Assembly (NCBI GenBank): GCA_002898735.1
Contig: BEHY01000008.1
Location: 1 to 56,000 of the forward strand
DNA: 56,000 nucleotides
Direction: 5' to 3'
Origin: Candidatus Thermoflexus japonica
Lineage (GTDB): Bacteria; Chloroflexota; Anaerolineae; Thermoflexales; Thermoflexaceae
Shown piece after piece: positions 44,689 to 53,981 of this stretch (position 1 is its first letter; each line of letters begins with the position of its first letter). The position numbers were made by a program, and so were the translations under genes. A model generated the notes under the pieces. That model was not told the DNA's origin. It made no database searches and saw only the letters and a list, made by a program, of their open reading frames with translations.

Positions 44689-45386
44689 CCTACCGGGTGG
44701 GACTGGAGCGGGGCGCGGAAGGAGGGCACATCGCCTGGATTCTGGATTATCCGGGATGCTTCGCCTTCGGCCACACCGAGCGGGAGGTCCTGGAGCGGAT
44801 CCCGGAGGCCATCCGGAACTATTTCGCATGGCTGGGTGCTCATGGGATCCCTGCCGCAGGCCCGGGGGTCCCGGAGGATTTCCGGGTGGTGGAGATCTTC
44901 GAGGTTTACACGATCAACGAACGCTTTGAGCGCGGTGGCCCCCGGGAGGTGAACGCGTGGTTTCTGGACGACTGGCGGCCGCTGACGGAGGAAGAGGTGG
45001 AGTTCGGCCTTCAGGTCCTCGCCGCCTCCCGGGCGGATCTTCGGGCGGCGGTGGAAGGCCTGCCGGACCCGGTTCTGGACGCGGTGCTGCCGGGCCAGCG
45101 GTGGTCGATGCGCGGGGTGCTGCGCCATGTCGCTTATGGCGAGAACTGGTATCTCAGTCGACTGGGGCGAGACCTCAAAGATCCACCCGTGGAGGTCTGG
45201 GCGCATCTGGAACAGGTTCGCCACGCCCTGGAACAGGCCCTCCAGGATTGGATCGGGCAATCCATCGTTGTGGGCGTGGATGGAGAGTTCTGGTCTCCAC
45301 GCAAGGTGTTGCGCCGGGCCGCCTGGCACGAGCGGGATCACGTGATGCATCTTCACCAGCTGCGTCGGGCAATGGGATGGTCATGA
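44685..45386 (+). CDS. HicB-like / DinB-like fusion protein
   Basis: A 233-residue protein of two parts. Residues 1-50 ([43 protein letters not shown]) have the HicB/UPF0150 pattern, the antitoxin-like ferredoxin-fold. Residues about 100-230 form a DinB-like four-helix bundle with histidines at [17 protein letters not shown] and [13 protein letters not shown], a possible metal triad. HicB normally works with HicA, which is absent. DinB-like proteins include bacillithiol and mycothiol transferases. The ATG overlaps the reductase stop (ATGA), so the two are coupled. Function is not predictable. Confidence 0.7.
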   Translation: MTYRVGLERGAEGGHIAWILDYPGCFAFGHTEREVLERIPEAIRNYFAWLGAHGIPAAGPGVPEDFRVVEIFEVYTINERFERGGPREVNAWFLDDWRPLTEEEVEFGLQVLAASRADLRAAVEGLPDPVLDAVLPGQRWSMRGVLRHVAYGENWYLSRLGRDLKDPPVEVWAHLEQVRHALEQALQDWIGQSIVVGVDGEFWSPRKVLRRAAWHERDHVMHLHQLRRAMGWS

Positions 45387-45577
45387 GCGCAGCCCCTGCG
45401 CCTGCCGCCAGGATGTGTCTATTCGCCAGCGGCCTTCCCGGGCGCCGGCAGCGCCGGGCGCTTGTCTTCGTGGATGCCAGGACCGGGTTGCCGATGGCAA
45501 AACGCAGCCACTCCCGACTCAAGCTCAACCGCGCAAGCCTTATACGGGCATCTTTACGACTCGATCGGAGGATTCGA

Positions 45578-46651
45578 ATGTATGAGAACGGTCATCGGAT
45601 CATGAAGCCGTCCCGCCCGGTGGGCATCGTGGGCTATGGGGCTTACGTCCCTCGCTACCGCCTGCCGGGCGTCGAGATCTCCCGCCTGTGGACCGGCGGG
45701 GCGGAGCCTCCGCCGGTGCGGGAGAAGGCCGTGCCCGGACCGGATGAGGATGTGGTGACGATGTCCATCGAGGCGGCCCGGAACGCCCTGGCCCGGGCGG
45801 GGATTGCCGCGAACCGCCTGCGGGCGGTATGGGTGGGCAGCGAATCCCATCCCTATGCCGTGAAACCCAGCGCCACCATCGTCGCGGAGGCGATTGGGGC
45901 CACCCCCCACGTCCAGGCAGGGGACTGGGAATTCGCCTGCAAAGCGGGCACGGAGGCGATGCAGGCCGCCATCGGATTTGTGGGCTCGGGGATGGCCGAT
46001 TACGCGATGGCCATCGGGGCAGATACGGCTCAGGGCCGGCCGGGCGATGCCCTGGAATACACGGCCGGGGCCGGCGGGGCAGCCTTCATCCTGGGTCCGG
46101 CGGAGGAGAGCCTGGCGATCCTGGAAGGATCGCTCTCCTATGTCACCGACACGCCGGATTTCTGGCGCCGGGCCCACGCGCGGTATCCGGAGCACGGCGG
46201 CCGTTTCACCGGGGAGCCGGCCTACTTCCACCATATTGTGGAAGCCGCCCGACAGCTGATGGAGGCGCTGGGAACCCGGCCGGAGGATTACACGTATGCG
46301 GTGTTCCACCAGCCGAACGTGAAATTCCCCCAGAAGGCCGCGAAGATGCTCGGATTCCGGCCGGAGCAGATCCAGACCGGGCTCCTGGTGGACGAGATCG
46401 GCAACACGTATGCAGGATCCTGCCTGATCGGGCTGACCGCTATCCTGGACGAAGCCCGGCCGGGTGATCGGATCCTGGCCGTGTCCTTCGGCTCCGGCGC
46501 GGGATCCGACGCCTTCTCCCTGGTGGTGACGGAAGCCATCCGGGAGCGGCGGGATCGAGCGCCTCGAACGCGGGATTATATCGCCCGTCGCGTGGTGATC
46601 GATTACGCCACCTATGCCCGTTATCGAGGGAAGATCGTGCTGGACACATAA
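45578..46651 (+). CDS. hydroxymethylglutaryl-CoA synthase, archaeal type
   Basis: HMG-CoA synthase condenses acetyl-CoA with acetoacetyl-CoA. The 357-residue protein has the thiolase fold and the nucleophile Cys121 in [14 protein letters not shown], with [18 protein letters not shown] and YAGSCLIGL, as in archaeal HMGCS rather than the eukaryotic/Gram-positive type. The start at 45578 has GGAGG exactly 6 nt upstream; the ATG at 45602 gives the more common N terminus but has no ribosome site. It lies 190 nt after the HicB-DinB gene and is followed by thiolase and DUF35 genes. Confidence 0.93.
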   Translation: MYENGHRIMKPSRPVGIVGYGAYVPRYRLPGVEISRLWTGGAEPPPVREKAVPGPDEDVVTMSIEAARNALARAGIAANRLRAVWVGSESHPYAVKPSATIVAEAIGATPHVQAGDWEFACKAGTEAMQAAIGFVGSGMADYAMAIGADTAQGRPGDALEYTAGAGGAAFILGPAEESLAILEGSLSYVTDTPDFWRRAHARYPEHGGRFTGEPAYFHHIVEAARQLMEALGTRPEDYTYAVFHQPNVKFPQKAAKMLGFRPEQIQTGLLVDEIGNTYAGSCLIGLTAILDEARPGDRILAVSFGSGAGSDAFSLVVTEAIRERRDRAPRTRDYIARRVVIDYATYARYRGKIVLDT

Positions 46652-46660
46652 GGAGGGACG

Positions 46661-47818
46661 ATGCGGGAGGTAGCCATCATTGGGATCGGTCAGACCCCGG
46701 TGGGGGAGCACTGGGAGAAAGGGCTGCGGGAGCTGGCGCTGGAGGCGTTAGAGGCTGCCATACGGGATGCCGGGGTGGAGCGGCTGGACGCGCTATACAT
46801 CGGGAATATGCTCTCCGGGCAGGTAGAATCCCAGGAGCATCTGGGGGCGCTGGTGGCCGATTTCGCCGGGATGCACGGTGTGGAGGCGGTCAAGGTCGAG
46901 GCGGCATGCGCCTCCGGCGCCGCCGCCCTGCGGATCGGCTACGCCATGGTCGCTGGCGGTCTGGCGGATTTCGTGGCCGTGGTAGGGGTGGAGAAGATGA
47001 CCGATGCCTCCGGGGAAGCGATCACCGCCGCCCTGGCGACGGCAGCCGATGCGGAATATGAAGCCGTGCACGGGATGACCTTCACCGCTCTCAACGCCCT
47101 GCTGATGCGCCGCTACATGCACGAATACGGCTACCGGCGAGAGGATTTCGCGCCCTTCTCCATCAACGCGCACCGTAACGCTGTCCACAACCCCTGTGCG
47201 ATGTTGCGGTTCCCGATCACGGCGGAGGCTTTCGCTTCCGCCCGCATGATCGCGGATCCGATCACCCTGCTGGACGCCTCTCCGGTCTGTGATGGGGCGG
47301 CGGCGGTGATCCTGTGCCCGGCGGATCAGGCGCGAGCGTTTCAGGAGCGCCCGGTCCGCATCCGGGCATCCGCGGTGGCGACGGATACGGTGGCCCTGCA
47401 CGATCGCCGCGATCCCCTCTGGCTGGAGGCGGTTGCCCTTTCAGCCTATCGGGCCTTCCAGCAGGCAGGAGTTCGCCCGGAGGACGTCGATTTCTTCGAG
47501 CTACACGATGCGTTCACGATCATGGCCGCCCTCTCCCTGGAGGCCAGCGGCTTTGCGCCCCGAGGGCGCGGGGTGGCCATGGCCCTGGAGGGGGCGATCT
47601 TCCGGGACGGCCGGCTCCCCATCGCGACGATGGGCGGGCTGAAGGCCCGGGGGCACCCGGTTGGGGCCACCGGGATCTACCAGGTTGTGGAGGCGGTCCT
47701 GCAGCTGCGCGGCCAGGCCGGGCCGAATCAGATTCCGAACGCCCGCCTGGGGATGACCCAGAACATCGGAGGGACGGGAGCCACGGTGATCACCCACATC
47801 CTGGAGGCCATGGATTAA
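46661..47818 (+). CDS. thiolase family protein (acetyl-CoA acetyltransferase, archaeal type)
   Basis: This thiolase would make acetoacetyl-CoA for the HMG-CoA synthase. The 385-residue protein has the nucleophile Cys83 in VEAACASGAAALR and the C-terminal HDAFTIMAALSLEASGF and GGLKARGHPVGATGIYQVVEAVLQL, with the His and the GHPxGATG signature. The last active-site Cys region is GMTQNIGGTGATVITH, as in the SCP2/archaeal acetoacetyl-CoA thiolases. AAGGAGGG precedes the ATG, 9 nt after the HMG-CoA synthase stop, so the pair is co-translated. Confidence 0.93.
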   Translation: MREVAIIGIGQTPVGEHWEKGLRELALEALEAAIRDAGVERLDALYIGNMLSGQVESQEHLGALVADFAGMHGVEAVKVEAACASGAAALRIGYAMVAGGLADFVAVVGVEKMTDASGEAITAALATAADAEYEAVHGMTFTALNALLMRRYMHEYGYRREDFAPFSINAHRNAVHNPCAMLRFPITAEAFASARMIADPITLLDASPVCDGAAAVILCPADQARAFQERPVRIRASAVATDTVALHDRRDPLWLEAVALSAYRAFQQAGVRPEDVDFFELHDAFTIMAALSLEASGFAPRGRGVAMALEGAIFRDGRLPIATMGGLKARGHPVGATGIYQVVEAVLQLRGQAGPNQIPNARLGMTQNIGGTGATVITHILEAMD

Positions 47819-47915
47819 TCCGGATCCTCCAGGAGAGGCGAGGAAACCGGGCTATCAAGGCGGTTCTGAAACAGGATAAAGATCTCTCTGATCTTTTCGA
47901 GAGAAGGAGGTTCCC

Positions 47916-48353
47916 ATGCATCCAGCGCGCGCGTGGCGCGGACGATCCCAGCGGTATCGTTTGGAAGGAGAGATCTGCGAGGGGTGCGGCGCCCGCCTGT
48001 TCCCGCCCCGGGATATCTGCCCGGAGTGCCAGCGGCCGGCGCGCACGCCGTATCCGCTCTCGGGCCGTGGGGAAGTGTATTCCTACACGGTGGTCTACGA
48101 GCCGCCGGCGGGGTATGAGGAGCAGGCCCCTTACATCGTGGCGCTGATCAGGCTGGAGGAAGGGCCTCTGGTTTCGGCGATGCTCACCGACGTGGGGCCG
48201 GAGGAGGTCTATATCGGGATGCCCGTGGAGATGGTTACCCGCGTGCTGCACCGGCAGGGCGAGCACGGGGTGATCGCTTACGGCTATAAATTCCGTCCCG
48301 TCCTTCGCCGCACGGTAATGCTCCCCTCTCCGTCGGCTCCAGTGACGGCGTAA
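47916..48353 (+). CDS. Zn-ribbon / OB-fold protein (DUF35), thiolase-synthase bridge protein
   Basis: A 145-residue protein. Residues 21-38 form a four-cysteine zinc ribbon (C21-x2-C24 ... C35-x2-C38), then an OB-fold (GEVYSYTVVYEPPAGY, PYIVALIRLEEGPLVSAMLTDV, IGMPVEMV). In archaea this protein holds thiolase and HMG-CoA synthase in a complex that channels acetoacetyl-CoA. Here it is third in the same order. GGAGG lies 6 nt before the ATG. The role is inferred from family and order. Confidence 0.93.
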   Translation: MHPARAWRGRSQRYRLEGEICEGCGARLFPPRDICPECQRPARTPYPLSGRGEVYSYTVVYEPPAGYEEQAPYIVALIRLEEGPLVSAMLTDVGPEEVYIGMPVEMVTRVLHRQGEHGVIAYGYKFRPVLRRTVMLPSPSAPVTA

Positions 48354-48377
48354 TGGGGGTTTTCCTCAAGGAGCTTC

Positions 48378-48416
48378 GGGGGCCGGCAGCTCGTCGAAGG
48401 GGATCATCCGGCCCCC
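48378..48416. terminator. GC-rich hairpin after the mevalonate cluster
   Basis: GGGGGCCGG (48378-48386) pairs with CCGGCCCCC (48408-48416) with a 21-nt loop. There is no T-tract, so terminator function is uncertain. Confidence 0.35.
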
Positions 48417-48551
48417 AACATTCCCTCCCCGGGGCGCTCCCGGCTGTGGGGAAAGGCCATCTTGCCTTCCCGACTGGAGCCCAACGGTCCGATCTCCCCG
48501 CTCGCTGAAAGAACCGGGGGTTTCCGGGGGTCCTCCGGTAAGGCCTCCCCG

Positions 48552-49067
48552 TCAGCGATAGGGATCCGCCTGGTCTTCCTCATAGCGGGCCAGCGTGAAC
48601 AGCAGCGCGGGCAGTCGCTCCAGATACTCCTGAATCGCCGGATCGGCCTGCGCCTCCTCCTGGTGAAGGCCATGCTGCATCCGCCAGGTCATAACCGAGA
48701 GGAGATCCAGGATCGCTCCGGTCACCGTATCGCCCGGAAGTTCAGGAGATCCTCGAGAGCGACGTTCATGTTCCATGGTTTCCCGCGTTTGCTCCAGCCA
48801 GCGCACCCGCTCCGTTACAAACGTTGCAAGATCCCAGGTGGGGGAAGCATCGGACTGTTCGATCATTCGCTGAAGATCCATTTGAAGAACCCGCAGGACA
48901 GCCTGGACCCGAGCGCTGTGAGCGGGGGCGCGGGCAATGCCCAACCAGGCGTTCAACTCCAGGAGGGGCGCGCTGGACAGCGAGCTTGCGGGCGGAGCCA
49001 TCCAGCCATGCAACGCTTGATACCCCTCAGATCCTCGAGGCTTATCCTCCGGCTGGTAGAGCGACAT
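48552..49067 (-). CDS. degenerate cobalamin adenosyltransferase-like protein (PduO fold)
   Basis: A 171-residue helical protein. The pattern LLELNAWLGIARA, RVLQMDLQRMIEQ, TERVRWLEQTRETMEHE and LPGDTVTGAILDLLSVMTWRMQHG, then EYLERLPALLFTLARYEE follows the five-helix PduO-type ATP:cob(I)alamin adenosyltransferase. The ATP-binding N terminus (TxGDxGxT) is replaced and the conserved R-x-x-C-R-R-x-E-R is absent. It is probably not an active enzyme. The start at 49067 has AAGGAG upstream. A good promoter lies 110 nt upstream. Confidence 0.55.
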   Translation of the reverse strand: MSLYQPEDKPRGSEGYQALHGWMAPPASSLSSAPLLELNAWLGIARAPAHSARVQAVLRVLQMDLQRMIEQSDASPTWDLATFVTERVRWLEQTRETMEHERRSRGSPELPGDTVTGAILDLLSVMTWRMQHGLHQEEAQADPAIQEYLERLPALLFTLARYEEDQADPYR

Positions 49068-49173
49068 TCTTCTCCTTTCGAAGCGGAGATCCATTCCAGG
49101 CAGATCCAGGAGATCTCAGGGGGATCATGAAGGGACGTCTCGAGATCACCGGATGCTCGCGCGGCCTTTAAAA

Positions 49174-49203
49174 ATTATAGCCAACATGATCGTTATTTAC
49201 CAA
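49174..49203 (-). promoter_or_regulatory. promoter of the PduO-like gene
   Basis: On the minus strand TTGGTA (49203-49198), 18-nt spacer, TATAAT (49179-49174), in an AT-rich pocket (49160-49235). The rest of the 49068-49378 gap shows no supported feature. Confidence 0.6.
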
Positions 49204-49378
49204 ATTCCGACCGAGGCATACCAAAACCTATTCGCTGGAAACACCTGAAAGGCACCTGACGTGAGAGCCCCCGCGGGTGGGGCCCCTGTTTTGAATGCGG
49301 GGTATTCTGCCCTCCTGAAGTCTGGACCCGGGTCGGGCGCCTTCGGGAATGGGTGGCGAGGCATTCGCCATCCCTTCT

Positions 49379-50065
49379 TTACGAGCCCCCATCCGGGGGA
49401 TCCGCTTCTCCTGCAATCGGGATGAGCGCCTCATATCCTTCCCGGGCATGGCGGATATGCCGGTAGAGATAATAAGCGAACCCGCCCAGCAGGGCGATGG
49501 CGATCGGGATATCAAACGGCCGCATGATCCGGCGCAGCTCCTCCCAGTGCTGGCCGAACAGATAACCGCCCACCGCCAGACCTGCGCACCAGATGAAGGA
49601 GCCGATGAAGCTCAGTAGCGTGAACGGGACAAGCGGGATCCGTGTAACCCCCGCCGGGAACGAAATGAACGTGCGCACAATCGGCAGCATGCGGGAGAGA
49701 AAGGTGGCCCACATCCCCCAGCGGGCGAACCACCGATCCGCGGCTTCCAGGTCGCGGGGGCTGATCAGAAAGTAGCGCCCATACCGGAAGAGAAAGGGTC
49801 TGCCGCCGTAATAGCCCAGCCCGTAGGAAAGCAGGGATCCCAGCGTGCAACCCAGCCCCCCGTAGAATCCGCCCTCCAGAGCGGCCTGAAGAAGCGTCCC
49901 CCCCCGGGCCTGAACCAGCATCCAGCCGGCCAGGGGCATGGTGACCTCGCTGGGGATAGGGATATTGGCGCTCTCGAGCGCCATAATGAGGATCACGCCT
50001 CCCCATCCCATCCACTGAAACAGATGCTGAAGGAACAGCACCAGCTGATGCTCCAGAGCTTCCAT
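49379..50065 (-). CDS. DedA family membrane protein (VTT domain)
   Basis: A 228-residue membrane protein of the DedA/VTT superfamily, whose members move lipid carriers such as undecaprenyl phosphate across the membrane. The signature parts are SANIPIPSEVTMPLAGWML, LGSLLSYGLGYYGGRPFL, FSR-like FLSRMLPIVRTFISFPAGV with the conserved Arg residues, and GSFIWCAGLAVGGYLFG. About four or five membrane or re-entrant segments are seen. GGGAGG precedes the ATG by 4 nt. Confidence 0.93.
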   Translation of the reverse strand: MEALEHQLVLFLQHLFQWMGWGGVILIMALESANIPIPSEVTMPLAGWMLVQARGGTLLQAALEGGFYGGLGCTLGSLLSYGLGYYGGRPFLFRYGRYFLISPRDLEAADRWFARWGMWATFLSRMLPIVRTFISFPAGVTRIPLVPFTLLSFIGSFIWCAGLAVGGYLFGQHWEELRRIMRPFDIPIAIALLGGFAYYLYRHIRHAREGYEALIPIAGEADPPDGGS

Positions 50066-50386
50066 GATCCCTCCCTGAAGGAAAGATCCTAAGATCCCAT
50101 GTCCTGCTGGCCCGCACAGCGATTCAACGCTCCCCCATTCTCCAGCCCCTCCGCCACTGCTGCTCGGGCCTCAGCCAGCGTCTGCGTAGAGAGAGGGTGA
50201 TTTTCGCGATCCCGCCCCGGATTCCGATCCAGCTGCGTAAGTCCTATTTTAATGCAATCGGTCCCCCGGGCAGCCCCCCTGGATGAGGGAAACATGGCTT
50301 CCCCACGCGCTTAAGAGCGAGGGACCCGTTCCGATCTGGCACGGCCAGTTGCGTTATATTATTCAGTAACACTGGAGGGTTCTCGC
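50066..50386. other. divergent intergenic region
   Basis: This 321-base region lies between dedA and the helicase-C3-like gene. TTATATTATT at 50353-50362 (plus) could serve as the -10 of the latter, with no clear -35. A minus-strand 68-residue frame (50089-50295) has no recognisable family or ribosome site. Confidence 0.35.
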
Positions 50387-52096
50387 ATGCCGGTCCGCTC
50401 GCTTCGGCAGAGCTTGAGCGAACTGGATCTCGCGCATCTACGGGTGATCGCGCGCTTCTGGGAGGTGGATCCCCACAATCTCTCCCGCGAGGCGCTGATC
50501 GCCCGGTTACTGCCCGTGATGATGGACCCGGAGCGCCAGGGTGCGCACTGGGACCGGCTGAGGCCGGAGGAACAAGAAGCCCTCCGGACCCTGGTGCTGG
50601 CGGGGGGGGCTGTGCCTTCTGCCACGTTTCAGCGGCGCTTTGGGGAGATCCGTCGGGTGGGGGCCGCCCGCCTGGAGAGCGAGCGCCTCTGGGAGCGTCC
50701 CACGGGTCCAGCGGAGGCGCTCTGGTTCCGCGGATGGATCTTCCTGGGATTTGTGGAGCAGCCAGCCGGGTTTGAGGAGGTGGTGTTCATTCCGGATGAG
50801 CTATTGCTGGGCCTGCCTCCCATGGCGGAGGCACCTCGCCCGCAGATCCCGGAGACCCTTCCTGCCGCTCCTGCCCCGGCCCGGATCCGGCGAGCGGGGA
50901 CGACGCCGGCGGATGATTTCTGCACGCTGTTAAGCTTCGTGCACAACGAAGCGCCTCCAGCAGCTATAACCCCGGAAGAGCTGTGGGCACGATTCCCGAT
51001 CCTGCGCCGCCAGCTGCGCTGGCCTCACCGGGAGCGCTGGTCGCTGCTCTGGCATCTGGCCGGGGCGCTCCAGATGATTCAGACCCGGCGGGACTTCCTG
51101 CGCCTGGACCCGGAAGTCACCACGCGCTGGCTCCAGGCCCCGCTGATGGAGCAAATGCGCGCCCTCCTCGAGGCCTGGCGGGACGATGTGCAGTGGAACG
51201 ATCTCTTTCACGTGCCCACCCTGCGGCCCGAGCCCACGGGCTCCTGGCAGAACGATCCCCGGCTACCGCGCCAGACCCTGTTGCAGCTCCTGGGCCGATT
51301 AGACCCGGGATGCTGGTATGCGATCCCCGACCTCATCCGCGAGATCAAAACGAAGAACCCGACCTTCCAGCGGACGGAGGCGGAGTTCTCCACCTGGTAT
51401 ATTCGAGATGCGGAAACGGGAGATTACCTGCAGGGATTTGAAAACTGGGATCGGGTGGAAGGGGCTCTCCTGCGCTATCTGCTGACCGGCCCTCTCCACT
51501 GGCTGGGGGTGGTGGATCTGGGGGAGCCGGATCGGATCCGGCTTTCGCCCTTCGGGGCTGCTTACCTGGCCCGGGGGGATCCGCCCCCGGATGGGGATAC
51601 GCGCTTTGTCCTGCTGGAGGATGGAACCATCGAGATCGGAGCGGCCCGTCGCTACGAACGATTCCAGATCGCCCGCATCGCCGACTGGGTCGCTTCGGGG
51701 GAGGTTTATCGCTACCGCATCACCGCCCGTTCCCTGACCCGGGCCCGGGGGCAGAACATCGGTCCGGAGCGGATCCTGGATTTCTTCCGGCGCTACGATC
51801 TGTCCATACCGGAAGCTTTGAGCCGTGCCCTGACCCGCTGGGCCAGCCGGGGGACAGAGGCCACGGTGGAGCAGGCGCTGGTGTTGCGCGTGAACGATCC
51901 CGAGCTGCTACGCCAGTTGCTGGCCACCGAGGCCCGCCGGTATGTGCGGGATGTGCTCTCGCCCACGGCCGCCATCGTCCATCCGGCCGGCTGGGCCCAG
52001 GTGCGCGCTGCGCTTTTGCGGCTCGGCGTGGTGCCCGAAGAATCCCTCGAAACCGAACCCGAACGGTTGCCCCACGGAGCCGGGCCGGAGGCCTGA
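50387..52096 (+). CDS. helicase-C-like (XPB/Ssl2 N-terminal/Helicase_C_3-like) protein without helicase motor
   Basis: A 569-residue soluble protein. Residues 1-110 include a SAP-like helical start (LDLAHLRVIARFWEVDPHNLSREALIARLL). The middle, about 180-400, has winged-helix features. The C-terminal 150 residues (FVLLEDGTIEI, YRITARSLTRARGQNIGPERILDFFRRY, HPAGWAQVRAALLRLGVVPEE) resemble the Helicase_C_3 domain that precedes or follows XPB-like helicases. No Walker A/B motifs are present. Such proteins are common in Actinobacteria and Chloroflexota; DNA-binding regulation is a plausible role. GGAGGG precedes the ATG. Confidence 0.7.
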   Translation: MPVRSLRQSLSELDLAHLRVIARFWEVDPHNLSREALIARLLPVMMDPERQGAHWDRLRPEEQEALRTLVLAGGAVPSATFQRRFGEIRRVGAARLESERLWERPTGPAEALWFRGWIFLGFVEQPAGFEEVVFIPDELLLGLPPMAEAPRPQIPETLPAAPAPARIRRAGTTPADDFCTLLSFVHNEAPPAAITPEELWARFPILRRQLRWPHRERWSLLWHLAGALQMIQTRRDFLRLDPEVTTRWLQAPLMEQMRALLEAWRDDVQWNDLFHVPTLRPEPTGSWQNDPRLPRQTLLQLLGRLDPGCWYAIPDLIREIKTKNPTFQRTEAEFSTWYIRDAETGDYLQGFENWDRVEGALLRYLLTGPLHWLGVVDLGEPDRIRLSPFGAAYLARGDPPPDGDTRFVLLEDGTIEIGAARRYERFQIARIADWVASGEVYRYRITARSLTRARGQNIGPERILDFFRRYDLSIPEALSRALTRWASRGTEATVEQALVLRVNDPELLRQLLATEARRYVRDVLSPTAAIVHPAGWAQVRAALLRLGVVPEESLETEPERLPHGAGPEA

Positions 52097-52228
52097 CCCC
52101 ATCGGGAGGCCATTCAGGTCGGGAGTGTCAAGGGGGTCTCCTCCAGGGGGCTTATGGATCCTTCCGGCGGTCCCGAATTCGAGCCCAACAAGGCCGGCGC
52201 ACGATTTCTGCGATGAAGCGAAACCTCC

Positions 52229-53380
52229 ATGCGGGTGATTCACCTGTATAAGGATTACTTCCCGATCCTCGGGGGGATTGAGAACCATATTCGCGCCCTG
52301 GCCGAGGCCCAGGCCCGCATGGGGCTTGAGGTGACCGTCCTGGTGACCTCGCCAACCCGGAAAACCATGGAGCTCCTGGATGGACGGATCCGGGTTCTGA
52401 AGGCCTCCCGCTGGTTCACGGTGGCCTCCACTCCGCTAAGCCCGGCCTTCTTCCTTTATGCCCGCCGCCTCCTTCCTCAGTTTGATTTGATCCACCTTCA
52501 TCATCCTTATCCTCCTGCGGAGATCGCCTATCTCCTGAGCGGGGGGAGCAGGCCCGCCGTCATGACCTACCACAGTGACATCGTGCGCCAGCGCCTGAGC
52601 GGCCGGCTCTATCGTCCATGGCTGTATCGGGTCCTTGGGCGGGTCGCACGGATCCTGGTGACCAGCCCGATTTACCTGGAAACCTCACCGCATCTGCGGG
52701 CCTTCCGGGATAAATGCCGCGTTGTTCCCCTGGGGATCGATGTAACCCGCTTCCTCGCTGTGCCCCGTGAGGCCGCCCGGGCGCTGCGATCCTCCTGGTG
52801 CCCCACCCCGCAGCGTCCCCATGCGCTCTTCGTTGGCCGCCTCCGCTACTACAAGGGGCTGGATACCCTGCTCCATGCCCTCGCCCGCCTGCCGGATCTC
52901 CATGCCACCATTGTGGGAACCGGCCCGATGGAGCATCCCTGGCGGGCGCTGGCCCGGGATCTCCGGCTGAGCGACCGGGTGCACTTCCTCGGCGAGGTCC
53001 CGGATTCCGAGCTGCCCCTGGTCTACCATGCAGCGGATTTCTTCGTCCTGCCCGCCAGCGCCCGGGCAGAGGCATTTGGGACGGTGCTGCTGGAGGCGAT
53101 GGCCGCGGGCCTTCCGGTCATCACCACCGAGATCGGGACCGGGACGACGTGGGTTGTGGGGAGGGCAGGATGGATTGTTCCCCCACGCGATCCCGCGGCG
53201 CTGGCGGAGGCGATGCGAGAGATCCTCGACCAGCCCGAAGCGGCCCGGGCCCGGGGGCAGCAAGGCCAGGAGCGCGTGCGCCGGGAATTCACCCTCGAGA
53301 AAATGGCACAACGTGTGCTGGAGATCTACGAGGAAGTTCTCCACCAGGCCGCTTCCCAGAGCACCAGCCCCAATCCGTAA
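52229..53380 (+). CDS. glycosyltransferase family 4 protein
   Basis: A 383-residue GT4 enzyme. It starts MRVIHLYKDYFPILGGIENHIRALAEA, the PxxGGxE acceptor-domain signature, with HLHHPYPPAE. The donor half shows FVGRLRYYKGLDTLLHAL and the SARAEAFGTVLLEAMAAGLPVITTEIGTGT motif. It is close to mannosyltransferase-like GT4 proteins of polysaccharide synthesis. Its last 55 bases overlap the convergent membrane-protein gene on the minus strand. Confidence 0.93.
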   Translation: MRVIHLYKDYFPILGGIENHIRALAEAQARMGLEVTVLVTSPTRKTMELLDGRIRVLKASRWFTVASTPLSPAFFLYARRLLPQFDLIHLHHPYPPAEIAYLLSGGSRPAVMTYHSDIVRQRLSGRLYRPWLYRVLGRVARILVTSPIYLETSPHLRAFRDKCRVVPLGIDVTRFLAVPREAARALRSSWCPTPQRPHALFVGRLRYYKGLDTLLHALARLPDLHATIVGTGPMEHPWRALARDLRLSDRVHFLGEVPDSELPLVYHAADFFVLPASARAEAFGTVLLEAMAAGLPVITTEIGTGTTWVVGRAGWIVPPRDPAALAEAMREILDQPEAARARGQQGQERVRREFTLEKMAQRVLEIYEEVLHQAASQSTSPNP

Positions 53381-53952
53381 AGGGGAAGCCCCCATCCGAT
53401 CGCCGGCGTCAGCCCCAGATAATGGGTCCAGAGGTTCCACACCTGAACCAGTTCCGGTCCCACGCCGCCCAGCATCGCCCAGGGCAGCGCCAGGGCCAAT
53501 CGCCGCCGCCATGAAATGGGCCAGAGGGGCAGGGAGCCGATCAGAAGCGTGGTCAACAGCCCCCCCAAGAATCCGCCTCGCCCCTCGATCGAAAGGGGGG
53601 TCAGGAGATCCGGATAAGGGGGCCAGGTGGCGAGGGGCCATAATCCGGCGAGGACCCACCACAGATATCTTCCACAGCGAAGCGACCCTCCCGGTTCCGC
53701 GAGCGCCAGGAGGGCCAGCGCGAGGGCGAGGCCCCACAGGGGGATCCACAGGCGTTCGCGCAAGAGCGGCCCATAGCCCGCTCGCTGGAAAAAGACCAGG
53801 AAGGGAACCAGATCGAAACCCGAGAAGGTCAACCCTGCGCTATGGCCGTCGATCCATGGCGCCCAGTATCCGACCAGCATCCCTCCCCAGGCCAGCCAGG
53901 CCAGCAACCATCCCGAACCGGCGGCTCGAGGCGATCGAAGCGGGATTCCCAT
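53326..53952 (-). CDS. hypothetical polytopic membrane protein
   Basis: A 208-residue protein with about six hydrophobic segments (GWLLAWLAWGGMLVGYW, LWGLALALALLALAE, WWVLAGLWPLA, GGLLTTLLIGSLPLW and others). It has no family I can name. The start at 53952 has GGGAGG 7 nt upstream. It overlaps the 3' end of the GT4 gene by 55 nt, convergently, so the two may affect each other's expression. It follows the 52-residue protein gene, same strand, by 29 nt, and they likely form one unit. Confidence 0.65.
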   Translation of the reverse strand: MGIPLRSPRAAGSGWLLAWLAWGGMLVGYWAPWIDGHSAGLTFSGFDLVPFLVFFQRAGYGPLLRERLWIPLWGLALALALLALAEPGGSLRCGRYLWWVLAGLWPLATWPPYPDLLTPLSIEGRGGFLGGLLTTLLIGSLPLWPISWRRRLALALPWAMLGGVGPELVQVWNLWTHYLGLTPAIGWGLPLYGLGLVLWEAAWWRTSS

Positions 53953-53981
53953 CCTGTCGCCTCCCCTGGGGGCTTTGTCCC

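Noticed and set aside
50089..50295. A 68-codon minus-strand frame upstream of dedA
   Set aside because: No clear ribosome site or similarity; retained only as a note because its composition is not extreme.
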